A DNA stretch of 59,422 nt from Gallibacterium melopsittaci (GCF_042433085.1 NZ_JBHLWA010000028.1:1-59422), one strand, 5' to 3'. Positions 35,158 through 45,499 are shown, counted from the first letter of the stretch. Notes: generated by a model not told the origin, from the sequence alone. Program-made: numbers and translations.

Positions 35158-35173
35158 AAGCAAACGATTGCTT
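35158..35173. promoter_or_regulatory. PurR box before purH
   Basis: AAGCAAACGATTGCTT fits the 16-base PUR-box pattern (ANGCAANCGNTTNCNT) at every fixed base. It lies 58-73 bases before the purH start, over the likely promoter. Purine repression is expected from the family. Confidence 0.8.
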
Positions 35174-35325
35174 TTATATAGTCTTTTCTTGAAATATCTT
35201 AATAACAATATTTTAAATTTTTTCTGTGACCGACCACAAAGAAATTAAGATTGCCACAAGACAAGTTTTCGAGAAATGATTATGATAATTTTAATATATT
35301 CACCTATGTTGTTAAGGAGTGTTTT

Positions 35326-35724
35326 ATGCAAAACTGGACTGAAGAAATGTGGCAAATTTTGCTCATTGGTTTAATTGTAGGATTTTTTATTGGTTATCTC
35401 GTTGCTCGCTTTACCAATGGTAGCGTTAAAGCACAAAAACAAGCCCAACAAGATCTCAGAAAAGCGCAAGACACTATTGCAGAACAGAAAGAACAATTAG
35501 AAAAACATTTTGTTGAAGCATCCGATTTAATGAAAAGTTTGGCGCACGATTATCAAAAGTTATATCTACATTTTGCTAATAGTTCGACCAATCTTTTACC
35601 AGATAACCACAAAGAGATTTTCGCGCTTACTCAAGAAAATCCAGCATCAACAGAAAAACCAAAACAAGAACAACCAAAAGATTATTCTGAAGGTTCTTCT
35701 GGTTTATTCAAACACGAAAGTTAA
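35326..35724 (+). CDS. zapG: ZapG/YhcB family cell-envelope protein (DUF1043)
   Basis: A 132-residue protein from 35326, chosen because AAGGAG lies seven bases upstream; a longer in-frame start at 35251 is unsupported. One N-terminal membrane helix (about 10-27, LLIGLIVGFFIGYLVARF) is followed by a coiled-coil (about 35-80, rich in Gln, Lys and Glu) and a disordered tail. YhcB/ZapG links envelope growth and division in E. coli. Confidence 0.9.
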   Translation: MQNWTEEMWQILLIGLIVGFFIGYLVARFTNGSVKAQKQAQQDLRKAQDTIAEQKEQLEKHFVEASDLMKSLAHDYQKLYLHFANSSTNLLPDNHKEIFALTQENPASTEKPKQEQPKDYSEGSSGLFKHES

Positions 35725-35736
35725 TAGTGAAAAAAC

Positions 35737-35766
35737 AAACGCCAGAACATTTAAATTCTGGCGTTT
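35737..35766. terminator. Shared terminator between zapG and ndk
   Basis: An 11-bp stem AAACGCCAGAA/TTCTGGCGTTT with an 8-nt loop, A-rich before and ATTAATTT after, between converging genes. Confidence 0.85.
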
Positions 35767-35778
35767 ATTAATTTAAGT

Positions 35779-36198
35779 TTAAAAAACTTCACTATCCGCA
35801 AAGAAATAAGCAATTTCTCGTTCTGCCGAAGCGATTGAATCTGAACCGTGTACACTATTTTGACTGCCATTTAAAGCAAAATCATGGCGTAATGTACCAA
35901 TATGTGCCTCTGCAGGATTAGTTTTCCCCATTAAAGCACGATAATCCACAATGGCATTCTCTTTTTCCAATACTAATACCACGATCGGTGTTGATGTCAT
36001 AAAGCTGACTAACTTTTCAAAAAAGGGTTTCCCTTGATGTTCTGCATAAAATCCAGCTGCTTGATCTTGGGTTAATTGCACCATCTTCATTGCAACAATA
36101 CGAAATTTAGCTTGTTCCAAACGATTAATAATAGTTCCAATCATTTGGCGTTCAACAATATCAGGTTTAATAATCGATAAAGTGCGTTCTAATGCCAT
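35779..36198 (-). CDS. ndk: Nucleoside-diphosphate kinase
   Basis: Balances nucleoside triphosphates by phosphate transfer through a histidine, seen in the motif NSVHGSDS near residue 117. It has 139 residues beginning ALERTLSIIKPD. It lies 12 bases after pepB and is likely co-transcribed with it. Confidence 0.97.
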   Translation of the reverse strand: MALERTLSIIKPDIVERQMIGTIINRLEQAKFRIVAMKMVQLTQDQAAGFYAEHQGKPFFEKLVSFMTSTPIVVLVLEKENAIVDYRALMGKTNPAEAHIGTLRHDFALNGSQNSVHGSDSIASAEREIAYFFADSEVF

Positions 36199-36210
36199 TG
36201 TATCCCCTCG

Positions 36211-37509
36211 CTATTCAACAGAAAGTAATAAATTTGCTAATGTTTTCATCCCAATACCTGTTGCACCAACTGCCCATAATGGTGAACCAGCTTTTCGGAA
36301 TGTTGCTGAGCAGTCAATATGCAACCAATTTTGTTGGTAATTTGCGACAAAGTAAGATAGAAATGCAGCTGCGGTACTTGCTCCTGCTGGTGTATTCACA
36401 CTCGCTGTATTCGAAATATCTGCAAAAGAAGAACTAATTTGTTCACGATGAAACTCTTCAAATGGCAAACGCCAGAAAGGTTCATTTTCTTCTTTAGCAG
36501 CTGCAAATAACACTGCAACTAATTGATCATCCATAGATAAAACAGAATGGTAGTCATTGCCAACAGCGACTTTTGCTGCACCAGTAAGGGTTGCACAATC
36601 CACAATAAACTTCGCATTTTGTGCTGATGCATCAATTAACCCATCTGCTAAAACTAAACGTCCTTCTGCATCAGTATTTAAGACCTCAACACTAACACCA
36701 TTACGATATTTGATAATATCTCCTAGTTTAAATGCTTTACTGCTCACTAAATTCTCTGCACAGCAAAGATAAAGTTTCACACGTTGTTTTAAACCTCGTG
36801 CAATCGCAAATCCTAACGCCCCAGTTAATAATGCTGCACCGCCCATATCAGAACGCATAGAATCCATACTATTGCTCGGTTTAATGCTATAACCACCTGA
36901 ATCGAATGTAATGCCTTTACCCACTAAACAAGCTAATACAGGCGAATCTGCCTCGCCCGTTGGGTTAAAATCGAGTTGTAACATTGCAGGGGAATTATGC
37001 GACCCTTTACCCACTTCCCATAAACCATAATAACCACGCTCTTTTAACTCTTCACGACTGATAATATGGTAACTGACACAGCCTTGCCCAACATAGTTAT
37101 CTGCTTGTTCAGTAATAAATGTTGCTGCACGGCGAGCTAATTCTGTCGGCGTAATAATTTCTGCTGGTAAGTTAATGATTTCACGAACAAAATCACTACA
37201 ACGAATACGTTCATATAATTCTGCTTCATCGTCTTCTTCTAAAGAAGGAAACTCAACAGCAAAATTTTGTTTTGCCGTATAAAAACCTTGATAGAATGCC
37301 CAACAGGCCTCTAAATTCCATTCTTCACCAACTAACTCAACGTCATCAATCCCTTGATTACGCAATTTTTTTGCTGCTTTTTGAATATCGGTTACTGTAC
37401 GTTTTTCAGTAATATGTACACAAGCCTGCTCATTTTGAAAAGAAAGAAGTGCTTTCTCACCCCATACTGCTGACGCAGGTAGTGATGAAAGTTGAATTTT
37501 CATTGTCAT
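36211..37509 (-). CDS. pepB: Peptidase B (M17 leucyl aminopeptidase family)
   Basis: A cytosolic metallo-aminopeptidase of 432 residues. The C-terminal catalytic domain shows GKGITFDSGGYSIKPS (metal Asp and Lys) and NTDAEGRLVLADGL (metal Asp/Glu and Arg). The shorter N-domain distinguishes PepB from PepA. The start may be the first or third codon (MTMKIQ). The pepB-ndk order is common in the family. Confidence 0.94.
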   Translation of the reverse strand: MTMKIQLSSLPASAVWGEKALLSFQNEQACVHITEKRTVTDIQKAAKKLRNQGIDDVELVGEEWNLEACWAFYQGFYTAKQNFAVEFPSLEEDDEAELYERIRCSDFVREIINLPAEIITPTELARRAATFITEQADNYVGQGCVSYHIISREELKERGYYGLWEVGKGSHNSPAMLQLDFNPTGEADSPVLACLVGKGITFDSGGYSIKPSNSMDSMRSDMGGAALLTGALGFAIARGLKQRVKLYLCCAENLVSSKAFKLGDIIKYRNGVSVEVLNTDAEGRLVLADGLIDASAQNAKFIVDCATLTGAAKVAVGNDYHSVLSMDDQLVAVLFAAAKEENEPFWRLPFEEFHREQISSSFADISNTASVNTPAGASTAAAFLSYFVANYQQNWLHIDCSATFRKAGSPLWAVGATGIGMKTLANLLLSVE

Positions 37510-37573
37510 AATAGTTATTGCCTTAATAAAGAAGAAAGCGAATTACTGGAATCAGTAACTCGCCTAAATATGA

Positions 37574-38044
37574 TTAGATAACAGAAACGTTTAATGAACC
37601 GCTAGTACCAACAAGTTGAACTCTTGCACCTGGTACAAAACTTGGATCTGCTTTTTGTACTACTGCAATACGTTGACCATCATCTTTTTGGATCACTAGC
37701 TCAACCCCAGCGGTTTGATCCACTTTTTGTTCCACTTTATTACCAATTACTGCACCAGCTACTGCACCTACAGCTGTTGCAACAGCTTTACCACTACCAC
37801 CGCCAATGGTTGAACCTAATACACCACCTAATACACCACCACCAACGGTACCAATTGCACCTTGTGAACGGCTTTCACCTTGGATTGTTACTGGACGCAC
37901 AGAAACAATTCGTCCATAAGCTACTGAACGAGCTTCTTTTGCTTGTCCACCTGAATAAACACTACCGCTATATAAATCTGAATTTGAACAGCCAACTAAT
38001 GTTACACTCGCTAACAGACTGGCTACTAATGCGATTTTTTTCAT
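37574..38044 (-). CDS. slyB: Outer-membrane lipoprotein SlyB/Pcp
   Basis: A 156-residue lipoprotein from 38044 (MKKIALVASLLASVTLVGC), with the lipobox LVGC at the end of the signal; an upstream in-frame ATG at 38059 is less likely. A glycine-zipper region (about 68-110, GGGVLGGVLGSTIGGGSG) is typical of the 17-kDa/SlyB family that stabilises the outer membrane. It lies 25 bases after yecM. Confidence 0.94.
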   Translation of the reverse strand: MKKIALVASLLASVTLVGCSNSDLYSGSVYSGGQAKEARSVAYGRIVSVRPVTIQGESRSQGAIGTVGGGVLGGVLGSTIGGGSGKAVATAVGAVAGAVIGNKVEQKVDQTAGVELVIQKDDGQRIAVVQKADPSFVPGARVQLVGTSGSLNVSVI

Positions 38045-38069
38045 ATTTATCTCCTTCATTTTGAGGTTA

Positions 38070-38642
38070 TTATTCTGACATCACAATCTGCTTAATTGCA
38101 TAAGGATGTAATTTTATTGTTGCAAAATTACTTTTGTCTGCCAATTTTATGGCAACTGCAGGATTTGGTAAACCTTCTCCAACCGCTTTATGACAGCTTT
38201 TTTTCAAAATAATTCGCTCGGTTACTGGTGCTAATAACGTTTCTATTCGTGCAAACCATTGTTCTATGGTTTCATCGGTAATAAATGGCAACACGAATTC
38301 AATATGTTCCCAACCTTGTTGCGGATAATTTTTCTCATTAGGAAATGGTAATTCTACAACCCTCACCTCTTGCCCTAAAATAAGCAAAGGCTTCTCTAAC
38401 TCATATAAATAGATAGGTCGTCCATTAATCTCATTATTGCTTAATAATGTCGCCTCTTCGGCAAAACAGGCTTGCCACTGTTTTGCCATTTCAACATCAT
38501 TAACGCGTAAGGCAATATGATCAATTTGTAAATTCAATCTGTTTATTCCTGTCATATCAAGGATTTGTTGGAACAGGGGTTGAATTTCAATAAGTTGATT
38601 TAATAAGGCAGGGTATTGTTGGAAAATTTTTAAAGTTGTCAT
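38070..38642 (-). CDS. yecM: VOC-superfamily protein YecM
   Basis: A 190-residue protein of the YecM family, a glyoxalase/bleomycin-resistance fold with unknown function. The motifs DHIALRVND and GWEHIEFVLPF carry putative metal ligands. It is divergent from argS, the same neighbourhood as in E. coli, and precedes slyB. Confidence 0.88.
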   Translation of the reverse strand: MTTLKIFQQYPALLNQLIEIQPLFQQILDMTGINRLNLQIDHIALRVNDVEMAKQWQACFAEEATLLSNNEINGRPIYLYELEKPLLILGQEVRVVELPFPNEKNYPQQGWEHIEFVLPFITDETIEQWFARIETLLAPVTERIILKKSCHKAVGEGLPNPAVAIKLADKSNFATIKLHPYAIKQIVMSE

Positions 38643-38744
38643 AACGCAATTTATTTCTTACTACTTTTCTGATGGCTTAAACCCTAGTATCATTACGAGT
38701 TTAAATTTATTGGTTCAATTCAAAAAGCAAAAAGGCATATATTC

Positions 38745-40472
38745 GTGAATATTCAAACCATTCTATCTGAAAAAATTAAACACGCAATGATCGCAGCAGG
38801 TGCAGATCAACAAAGTGAAGCCTTAGTTCGCCCATCAAATAAAGCACAATTTGGCGATTATCAAGCTAATGGCATTATGGCTGCTGCAAAAAAATTAGCA
38901 CTCCCACCTCGTGAATTAGCACAACAAGTTGTTGATAAACTTGAACTTGGCGAAATGATTGAAAAAGTAGAAATCGCTGGTCCTGGTTTTATTAATATTT
39001 TCTTAAATCCAGCTTGGTTAGCCGCACAAAGTAATAATATGCTTGCTGATGAAAAATTTCTTTTCTCTGCAGTAAAACCACAAACTATTGTTGCTGACTA
39101 TTCTGCACCCAATGTTGCTAAAGAGATGCACGTTGGGCATTTACGTTCAACGATTATCGGTGATGCAGTCGTACGCACGTTAGAATTTGTTGGACACCAT
39201 GTCATTCGTGCAAACCATGTTGGGGACTGGGGCACACAATTTGGAATGTTAATTGCTTACCTAGAAAAAATGCAGAATGAACACGCTTCTGATATGGAAT
39301 TAAGTGATCTGGAAGCATTTTATCGTGAAGCGAAAAAGCACTACGATGAAGATGAAGCCTTTGCTGAAAAAGCGCGTGGTTATGTGGTCAAATTACAAGG
39401 TGGTGATGAATATTGTCGTACAATGTGGCGCAAATTAGTTGACATTACTATGCAGCAAAATCAACGCAATTATGATCGGCTAAATGTTACCCTAACGGAT
39501 AAAGATGTGATGGGGGAAAGTTTATATAACCCAATGTTGCCAAGCATTGTTGCTGATTTAGAGGCAAAAGGTTTAGCGGTAAAAGACGATGGTGCGGTTG
39601 TTGTCTTTTTAAATGAATTCAAAAATAAAGAGGGTGATCCACTCGGTGTAATTATTCAGAAAAAAGATGGTGGGTATCTCTATGCCACCACAGATATTGC
39701 TTGTGCAAAATATCGTTATGAAACCTTACATGCAGATCGTATTTTATATTTTACTGACTCTCGCCAAAGCCAGCATTTACAACAAGTTTGGATTATCGTG
39801 CGTAAAGCAGGTTATGTACCCGAAAGTGTTTCGTTAGAACATTTCAATTTCGGTATGATGTTAGGTAAAGATAATAAACCTTTCAAAACGCGTACTGGCG
39901 GAACAGTGAAATTAGCTGATTTATTAGATGAAGCAGTTGAGCGTGCTCAAGCCTTAATCAGTCAAAAATCAACACATCTTACCGCAGCAGAACAACAGCA
40001 AGTCGCTGAAGTCGTCGGGATTGGAGCAGTCAAATATGCTGACTTATCAAAAAACCGTACGACTGATTATGTATTCGACTGGGATAATATGCTTACCTTT
40101 GAAGGAAATACCGCACCTTATATTCAATATGCTTATACGCGTATTCGTTCCATTTTTGCTAATAGTGGTATTGCAGCTGACAACTTAACAGGGCATATTC
40201 AAATTACAGATGAAAAAGAGCGTCAACTTGCTTTAACCCTATTAAAATTTGAGGAAGCAGTAACCACTGTCGCTCGTGAAGGGACACCACATATTCTTTG
40301 CGGTTATTTATATGATTTAGCGGGGGCTTTCTCTTCTTTCTATGAGCATTGTCCGATCCTCAATCAAGCAGAAGAGGTTAAACAAAGCCGTTTAAAACTT
40401 GCTGCATTGACCGCTCGAGTCTTAAAACAAGGCTTAGATCTATTAGGAATTAAAACAGTCGAAAAGATGTAA
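38745..40472 (+). CDS. argS: Arginyl-tRNA synthetase
   Basis: A class I synthetase of 575 residues. Its N-terminal Add-1 domain (about 1-90) is followed by the HIGH signature HVGHLRSTIIGD near residue 130 and a C-terminal DALR anticodon-binding domain (SRLKLAALTARVLKQGLDLLGI). It is divergent from yecM with 102 bases between. Confidence 0.97.
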   Translation: MNIQTILSEKIKHAMIAAGADQQSEALVRPSNKAQFGDYQANGIMAAAKKLALPPRELAQQVVDKLELGEMIEKVEIAGPGFINIFLNPAWLAAQSNNMLADEKFLFSAVKPQTIVADYSAPNVAKEMHVGHLRSTIIGDAVVRTLEFVGHHVIRANHVGDWGTQFGMLIAYLEKMQNEHASDMELSDLEAFYREAKKHYDEDEAFAEKARGYVVKLQGGDEYCRTMWRKLVDITMQQNQRNYDRLNVTLTDKDVMGESLYNPMLPSIVADLEAKGLAVKDDGAVVVFLNEFKNKEGDPLGVIIQKKDGGYLYATTDIACAKYRYETLHADRILYFTDSRQSQHLQQVWIIVRKAGYVPESVSLEHFNFGMMLGKDNKPFKTRTGGTVKLADLLDEAVERAQALISQKSTHLTAAEQQQVAEVVGIGAVKYADLSKNRTTDYVFDWDNMLTFEGNTAPYIQYAYTRIRSIFANSGIAADNLTGHIQITDEKERQLALTLLKFEEAVTTVAREGTPHILCGYLYDLAGAFSSFYEHCPILNQAEEVKQSRLKLAALTARVLKQGLDLLGIKTVEKM

Positions 40473-40513
40473 CTGTTAATAGGATCAGCAATTTTTTATC
40501 AAATATCACTATA

Positions 40514-40539
40514 ATGGGCAGACAATCTAAACTGCCCAT
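40514..40539 (+). terminator. Terminator after argS
   Basis: An 8-bp stem ATGGGCAG/CTGCCCAT with a 10-nt loop followed by TTTTAT, 41 bases past argS. A TATAAT at 40510-40515 overlaps it and could alternatively be the priC -10. Confidence 0.7.
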
Positions 40540-40567
40540 TTTTATCGGTGATTTATAAGGAAATGGT

Positions 40568-41140
40568 ATGTCAACTCCACACCAGCACTTAGTTCAACAA
40601 CTATTAAAACAACTTGAGCATTTTTCTCGCTATGATTCTCGCCAATTATTAACTGTTGCGTTTGAACCTACGATTTTTTTTGAGTCTTTTCAGCCACTAG
40701 GTTTCTATCTTGATGAAATTCAACAAAATATTGAAAAATTAGCACAAGTAGAAAATGTACAAGTCATCGATTACCTTGCCGAAAAAATTACTACCCAATT
40801 TAGAGTATTATTTGATGCGTTAAATCTTGAACAAACGGCACAAACTCACAACCCAATCGCACAATCTTCACCACAAAAAACAGCCAATACGAAAGATAAA
40901 AATGCGGTATTCCATCTTCCACCAGAACAGCGGATTCATAAATATTATGAGTTTTTAACCCGCTTTAATGATCAGCTGGCTTATTTAGAACAGCAACAAC
41001 AGCAAACCACAGATCCGCAACAAAAAGCCTTTTATCAGCAACATATTATTCACTATCAACAACGCCGCGAACGCTGCCTCGCTGCGATTGAACAGTTGGA
41101 AGAGTATTTAGAATTTAAAAGCCAGCAACAAGAATCTTAA
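40568..41140 (+). CDS. priC: Primosomal replication protein PriC
   Basis: A 190-residue DNA-binding protein for restart of stalled forks. The N-terminal domain (about 1-95, SRYDSRQLLTVAF) and the C-terminal helical segment (EQRIHKYYEFLTRFNDQL) match the PriC family; a low-complexity Gln/Thr linker (about 98-118) joins them. The start at 40568 has AAGGAA upstream. Confidence 0.88.
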   Translation: MSTPHQHLVQQLLKQLEHFSRYDSRQLLTVAFEPTIFFESFQPLGFYLDEIQQNIEKLAQVENVQVIDYLAEKITTQFRVLFDALNLEQTAQTHNPIAQSSPQKTANTKDKNAVFHLPPEQRIHKYYEFLTRFNDQLAYLEQQQQQTTDPQQKAFYQQHIIHYQQRRERCLAAIEQLEEYLEFKSQQQES

Positions 41141-41155
41141 AAAATAAAACAAAAA

Positions 41156-41181
41156 AAGTATGGCGATTTCTCACCATACTT
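41156..41181 (-). terminator. Terminator after pgi
   Basis: Stem AAGTATGG/CCATACTT with a 10-nt loop, followed on the minus strand by T7. It closes the dnaB-alr-pgi group. Confidence 0.85.
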
Positions 41182-41213
41182 CAGATTACCTATTTATTGC
41201 ACTTAATGGATAA

Positions 41214-42860
41214 TTAACGCCAAGCTTTAAACTGATTAATTAATCCATTGGTTGAGCTATCGTGTGAGGTAACTTCCTCATTTCCTACCAATTCAGGCAG
41301 AATTCGGTTGGCTAATTGTTTACCTAATTCCACACCCCATTGGTCAAAAGTAAAGATATTGAAAATGACACCTTGCACAAAAATCTTATGCTCATACATT
41401 GCAATTAATGCCCCTAAAGTAAATGGGGTAATTTCACTGAGTAAAATTGAATTGGTTGGTTTGTTACCTGTGAAAACTTTAAATGGCACAATATGTTGTA
41501 CATCAGCCAGATTTTTTCCTGCTTTCACAAACTCTGCTTCCACTTCTTCTTTAGTTTTACCAAATGCTAATGCTTCAGTTTGTGCAAAGAAATTAGATAA
41601 TAATTTCGTATGATGGTCGCCTAAAGGATTGTGCGTTTTGGCGGGTGCAATAAAATCACAAGGAATTAATGTTGTCCCTTGATGGATTAATTGATAGAAC
41701 GCATGTTGACCATTCGTACCTGGTTCCCCCCAAATAATTGGGCCAGTTTGATAATTCACTACATTACCATTGCGATCTACATATTTTCCGTTTGATTCCA
41801 TATTACCTTGTTGGAAATAAGCCGCAAAACGGTGCATATATTGGTCATAAGGCAAAATCGCTTCAGTTTGTGCACCTAAGAAGTTGGTATTCCATAAGCC
41901 AACCAATGCTAAGGTCAATGGAATATTTTGTTCTACTGGTGCAGTGCGGAAATGTTTATCCATTTCGTGAGCGCCACTCAATAACGCTTCAAAATTTTCA
42001 AAACCAATAGATAATGCAATAGAAAGCCCAATCGCAGACCAAAGTGAATAACGGCCACCTACCCAATCCCAGAATTCAAACATATTGTCAGTGTCAATAC
42101 CAAATTCCGCTACGGCTTTCGCATTCGTTGATAATGCTGCAAAGTGTTTTGCAATGTGAGCTTCATCTTTTGCTTTCGCTAAGAACCATTCACGTGCAGA
42201 ATGGGCATTGGTCATAGTTTCTTGCGTAGTAAATGTTTTAGAAGCAACCAATACTAAAGTCGTTTCTGGATCAACTTTCTTTAATGTTTCTGCAATATGT
42301 GTACCGTCCACGTTAGAAACAAAATGCATAGTGAGATGATTTTTATATGGACGTAATGCTTCTGTTACCATATACGGTCCTAAATCAGAACCACCAATCC
42401 CAATATTAATCACGTCAGTAATCGCTTTTCCGCTATACCCTTTCCACTCACCTGAAATCACACGATCACAGAAACTTTTCATTTTCGCTAATACGGCATT
42501 TACTTCTGGCATTACATCTTTGCCATCAACATAAACTGGGGTATTGCTACGATTACGCAATGCCGTATGTAATACCGCACGATTTTCGGTACGATTAATT
42601 TTTTCGCCAGTAAACATACTTTCTGTTGCTTCTTTCACTGCGGTTTCTTCAGCTAATTGACGCAATAGTTGTAAAGTTTGTTCGGTTAAACGGTTTTTAG
42701 AAAAATCGACTAAAATATCTTGTTGAAATTTTAATGAATATTTAGCAAAACGATCTGCATCTTCAGCAAACAGTTGTTGAATGGTTACATCTTTCATTGC
42801 TTGTTGATGTTGCAATAATGCTTGCCACGCTTTGGTTGAGGTTGGATTAATATTTTTCAT
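41214..42860 (-). CDS. pgi: Glucose-6-phosphate isomerase
   Basis: Interconverts glucose-6- and fructose-6-phosphate. It has 548 residues with the family signatures DVINIGIGGSDLGP and GRYSLWSAIGLSIALSIG, and the C-terminal catalytic Lys region VTSHDSSTNGLINQF. It lies 21 bases after alr, so it is likely co-transcribed. Confidence 0.97.
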   Translation of the reverse strand: MKNINPTSTKAWQALLQHQQAMKDVTIQQLFAEDADRFAKYSLKFQQDILVDFSKNRLTEQTLQLLRQLAEETAVKEATESMFTGEKINRTENRAVLHTALRNRSNTPVYVDGKDVMPEVNAVLAKMKSFCDRVISGEWKGYSGKAITDVINIGIGGSDLGPYMVTEALRPYKNHLTMHFVSNVDGTHIAETLKKVDPETTLVLVASKTFTTQETMTNAHSAREWFLAKAKDEAHIAKHFAALSTNAKAVAEFGIDTDNMFEFWDWVGGRYSLWSAIGLSIALSIGFENFEALLSGAHEMDKHFRTAPVEQNIPLTLALVGLWNTNFLGAQTEAILPYDQYMHRFAAYFQQGNMESNGKYVDRNGNVVNYQTGPIIWGEPGTNGQHAFYQLIHQGTTLIPCDFIAPAKTHNPLGDHHTKLLSNFFAQTEALAFGKTKEEVEAEFVKAGKNLADVQHIVPFKVFTGNKPTNSILLSEITPFTLGALIAMYEHKIFVQGVIFNIFTFDQWGVELGKQLANRILPELVGNEEVTSHDSSTNGLINQFKAWR

Positions 42861-42881
42861 ACAATTTCCCTTTAATTTAAA

Positions 42882-43955
42882 TTAATCAATATATTCGACT
42901 AAAACACGCGGTGTGAGTTTAGTTACTAATTCATAACTGATTACGCCAACAATTTCTGCTATTTCTTCTATAGGCAACGCTTTACCCCATAAGATCACTT
43001 CATCGCCGACCTTATCTTCAGCATCAATGCCAAGATCAACTGTCAGCATATCCATTGATACTTTACCTACAATCGGCACTCGTCTGCCATTCACATATAC
43101 AGGCGTACCTGTTGGCACATCTCGCGGATAGCCATCACCATAACCAATCGCGACCACGCCAATTTTAGTATCTTTATCACTGATCCAACGTCCACCATAA
43201 CCAACAGGCTCACCTTTTTTATGTTCACGCACAGCAATCAATGAAGAGGTTAACGTCATCACAGGAATTAAATCATATTCACGACTTGGTGTATTGTTCA
43301 CTGAAATACCATACATAATAATACCAGGACGAATCCACTCTAAATGAGATTCTGGCCAGAACAAAATACCACCTGAAGCAGCAATACTTCTTTCTCCTCG
43401 CTTGTCTTTACACGCCGTCAAGAAACGTTCAAGTTGTTTTTCTGTATAACCACAAGTTAACTCATCCGCACGACTAAAATGGCTAATAAAACGAATATGA
43501 TTCACATTTAGTGATTGTGATAAGGCTTGATAATAATCATCGACTTCTTCAAGTTGAATACCTAAACGGTGCATCCCTGTGTCAATTTTGATCCAAACAT
43601 TAATTGGATTAGGTAAATCAGCTTGCAATAACGCATCTAACTGTTCTGCACAATGTACCACCGTTTCAAGGTTATTTACTGCTAAAATCGGTAAATCACT
43701 GGCAGAAAAAAAGCCTTCTAATAATAAGATAGGCTTGGTAATTCCATTCGATCGTAAACGGAGAGCCTCTCCTAAACGAGCGACGCCAAAACAATCTACA
43801 TTGTCTTGTACAGTTTGAGAAACAAACTCAACACCATGGCCATAAGCATTCGCTTTAACCACGGCAATAATTTTACTTTTTGGTGCTAATGATTTGATTT
43901 TTTGAATATTATGTTTAAGGGCAAGAGAACTAATCTTTGCCGTTGCTGCTTTCAT
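42882..43955 (-). CDS. alr: Alanine racemase
   Basis: Supplies D-alanine for peptidoglycan. It has 357 residues. The PLP lysine is in VVKANAYGHG near residue 34; the catalytic Tyr region is GYGDGYPRD to GKVSMDMLTVD in the C-terminal beta domain. It lies 17 bases after dnaB. Confidence 0.96.
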   Translation of the reverse strand: MKAATAKISSLALKHNIQKIKSLAPKSKIIAVVKANAYGHGVEFVSQTVQDNVDCFGVARLGEALRLRSNGITKPILLLEGFFSASDLPILAVNNLETVVHCAEQLDALLQADLPNPINVWIKIDTGMHRLGIQLEEVDDYYQALSQSLNVNHIRFISHFSRADELTCGYTEKQLERFLTACKDKRGERSIAASGGILFWPESHLEWIRPGIIMYGISVNNTPSREYDLIPVMTLTSSLIAVREHKKGEPVGYGGRWISDKDTKIGVVAIGYGDGYPRDVPTGTPVYVNGRRVPIVGKVSMDMLTVDLGIDAEDKVGDEVILWGKALPIEEIAEIVGVISYELVTKLTPRVLVEYID

Positions 43956-43972
43956 GTTACTGCCTTTGTTAA

Positions 43973-45433
43973 TTAATAATTGTCACTAAAATCAGAACCA
44001 TACTGTAAATTATCAAAACGAGAAAATCCGCCCATAAATGCTAAACGCACACTGCCGATCGGTCCATTACGCTGTTTCCCAATAATAATTTCCGCTGTTC
44101 CTTTAAATTCTGAATTAGGGTTATAAACTTCATCTCGATAAATAAACATAATTAAATCGGCATCTTGCTCAATCGCACCTGACTCCCGCAGATCTGAATT
44201 CACAGGGCGTTTATCAGCACGTTGTTCCAAGCTACGGTTTAATTGGGATAATGCAATGACTGGCACTTTTAACTCTTTCGCTAAGGCTTTTAAGGAACGA
44301 GAAATCTCGGCAATCTCTAACGTCCGATTTTCCGCATAACCAGGAACACGCATTAATTGTAAATAATCCACCATAATCATTGCTAAGCCATTCGGGCTTT
44401 CACGATGAATACGTCTAGCACGCGAACGTAATTCTGTTGGCGTTAGGCCTGAAGTATCATCAATATAGATATTATTTTTCTCTTTTAGTAATGCAATACA
44501 ACTGGATAAACGGGCACCTTCATCATTAGCAAAATCAATTTGTCCCGTTCTTAATTTGGTTTGATCAACACGAGAAAGCGAGGCGAGCATCCTTGTCATT
44601 AATTGTTCTGCTGGCATTTCCAGACTAAAAATTAATACAGCTTTATCCTGATCTTTCGGCAAAGCTGCATTTTCACATAAATTCATTGCGAAAGTGGTCT
44701 TTCCCATTGAAGGACGAGCCGCAATGATAATTAAATCACCAGGTTGCAAACCTGCTGTCTTTTTATCCAAATCAGTAAATCCTGTTGAAACACCAGTAAT
44801 TCCCCCAAGACTTGGATTCTGAGCTAAGGTTTCAATTTTGGTAATCGTATCAAACAAAATTTTAGTAATATTTTGTGGACCAGTATCCGTTCCAGCCATA
44901 CGTTGTTCAGAGATCTGCAAAATCTTACTTTCTGCATTATCTAAAATATCTTTTACATCTTGCCCATTTGGTGAATAACAGTTTTCAGAAATCGTATTTG
45001 TTGTTGCTATCAATTCCCGTAAAATTGCTTTTTCACGAATAATATTGGCATAAGCTAACGCATTTGCACTATTAGGTGTTTTCTGAGAAAGCTCAACTAA
45101 ATAAGAAAATCCGCCAACAGCATCCGTTAAATCTTTACTACTTAATGCTTGTTCTAAAGTAATGAGATCTGCTGGTTTACCATGGCTCAATAAATTTTCT
45201 ATCTCTTGGAAAATAACTCGATGAGCATAAGTATAAAAATCCTGTGCAATAACTGCTTCAACTACCCGATCCCATAAACCATTATCCAACAATAACGCAC
45301 CTAAAACAGATTGCTCTGCCTCAATTGAATGTGGTGGAATAAACTGTTCTATCTCTTTGTTTCTATTTGCTTTTGTTACGGTTGTTTGTGATTGTGAAGT
45401 TCGAGTAGGAGTCCAAGCCATACAGTCTGCCAT
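43973..45433 (-). CDS. dnaB: Replicative DNA helicase
   Basis: The hexameric fork helicase. It has 486 residues: an N-terminal primase-interacting domain (PPHSIEAEQSVLGALLLDN) and a RecA-like ATPase with Walker A ARPSMGKTTFAMN near residue 240 and MIMVDYLQLM as Walker B. The start could also be the ATG at the fifth codon (MAWTPT). It is first of dnaB-alr-pgi, a grouping I recall from Haemophilus. Confidence 0.97.
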   Translation of the reverse strand: MADCMAWTPTRTSQSQTTVTKANRNKEIEQFIPPHSIEAEQSVLGALLLDNGLWDRVVEAVIAQDFYTYAHRVIFQEIENLLSHGKPADLITLEQALSSKDLTDAVGGFSYLVELSQKTPNSANALAYANIIREKAILRELIATTNTISENCYSPNGQDVKDILDNAESKILQISEQRMAGTDTGPQNITKILFDTITKIETLAQNPSLGGITGVSTGFTDLDKKTAGLQPGDLIIIAARPSMGKTTFAMNLCENAALPKDQDKAVLIFSLEMPAEQLMTRMLASLSRVDQTKLRTGQIDFANDEGARLSSCIALLKEKNNIYIDDTSGLTPTELRSRARRIHRESPNGLAMIMVDYLQLMRVPGYAENRTLEIAEISRSLKALAKELKVPVIALSQLNRSLEQRADKRPVNSDLRESGAIEQDADLIMFIYRDEVYNPNSEFKGTAEIIIGKQRNGPIGSVRLAFMGGFSRFDNLQYGSDFSDNY

Positions 45434-45499
45434 CTAATTAGTTATTGGAACGGAAGTATAGCAAAAATTCGCTTATATTGTTATGAATACGATAAATAA

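Noticed and set aside
35251..35325. N-terminal extension of zapG to 35251
   Set aside because: The ATG at 35326 has AAGGAG at the right distance and begins directly before the membrane helix expected of the family.
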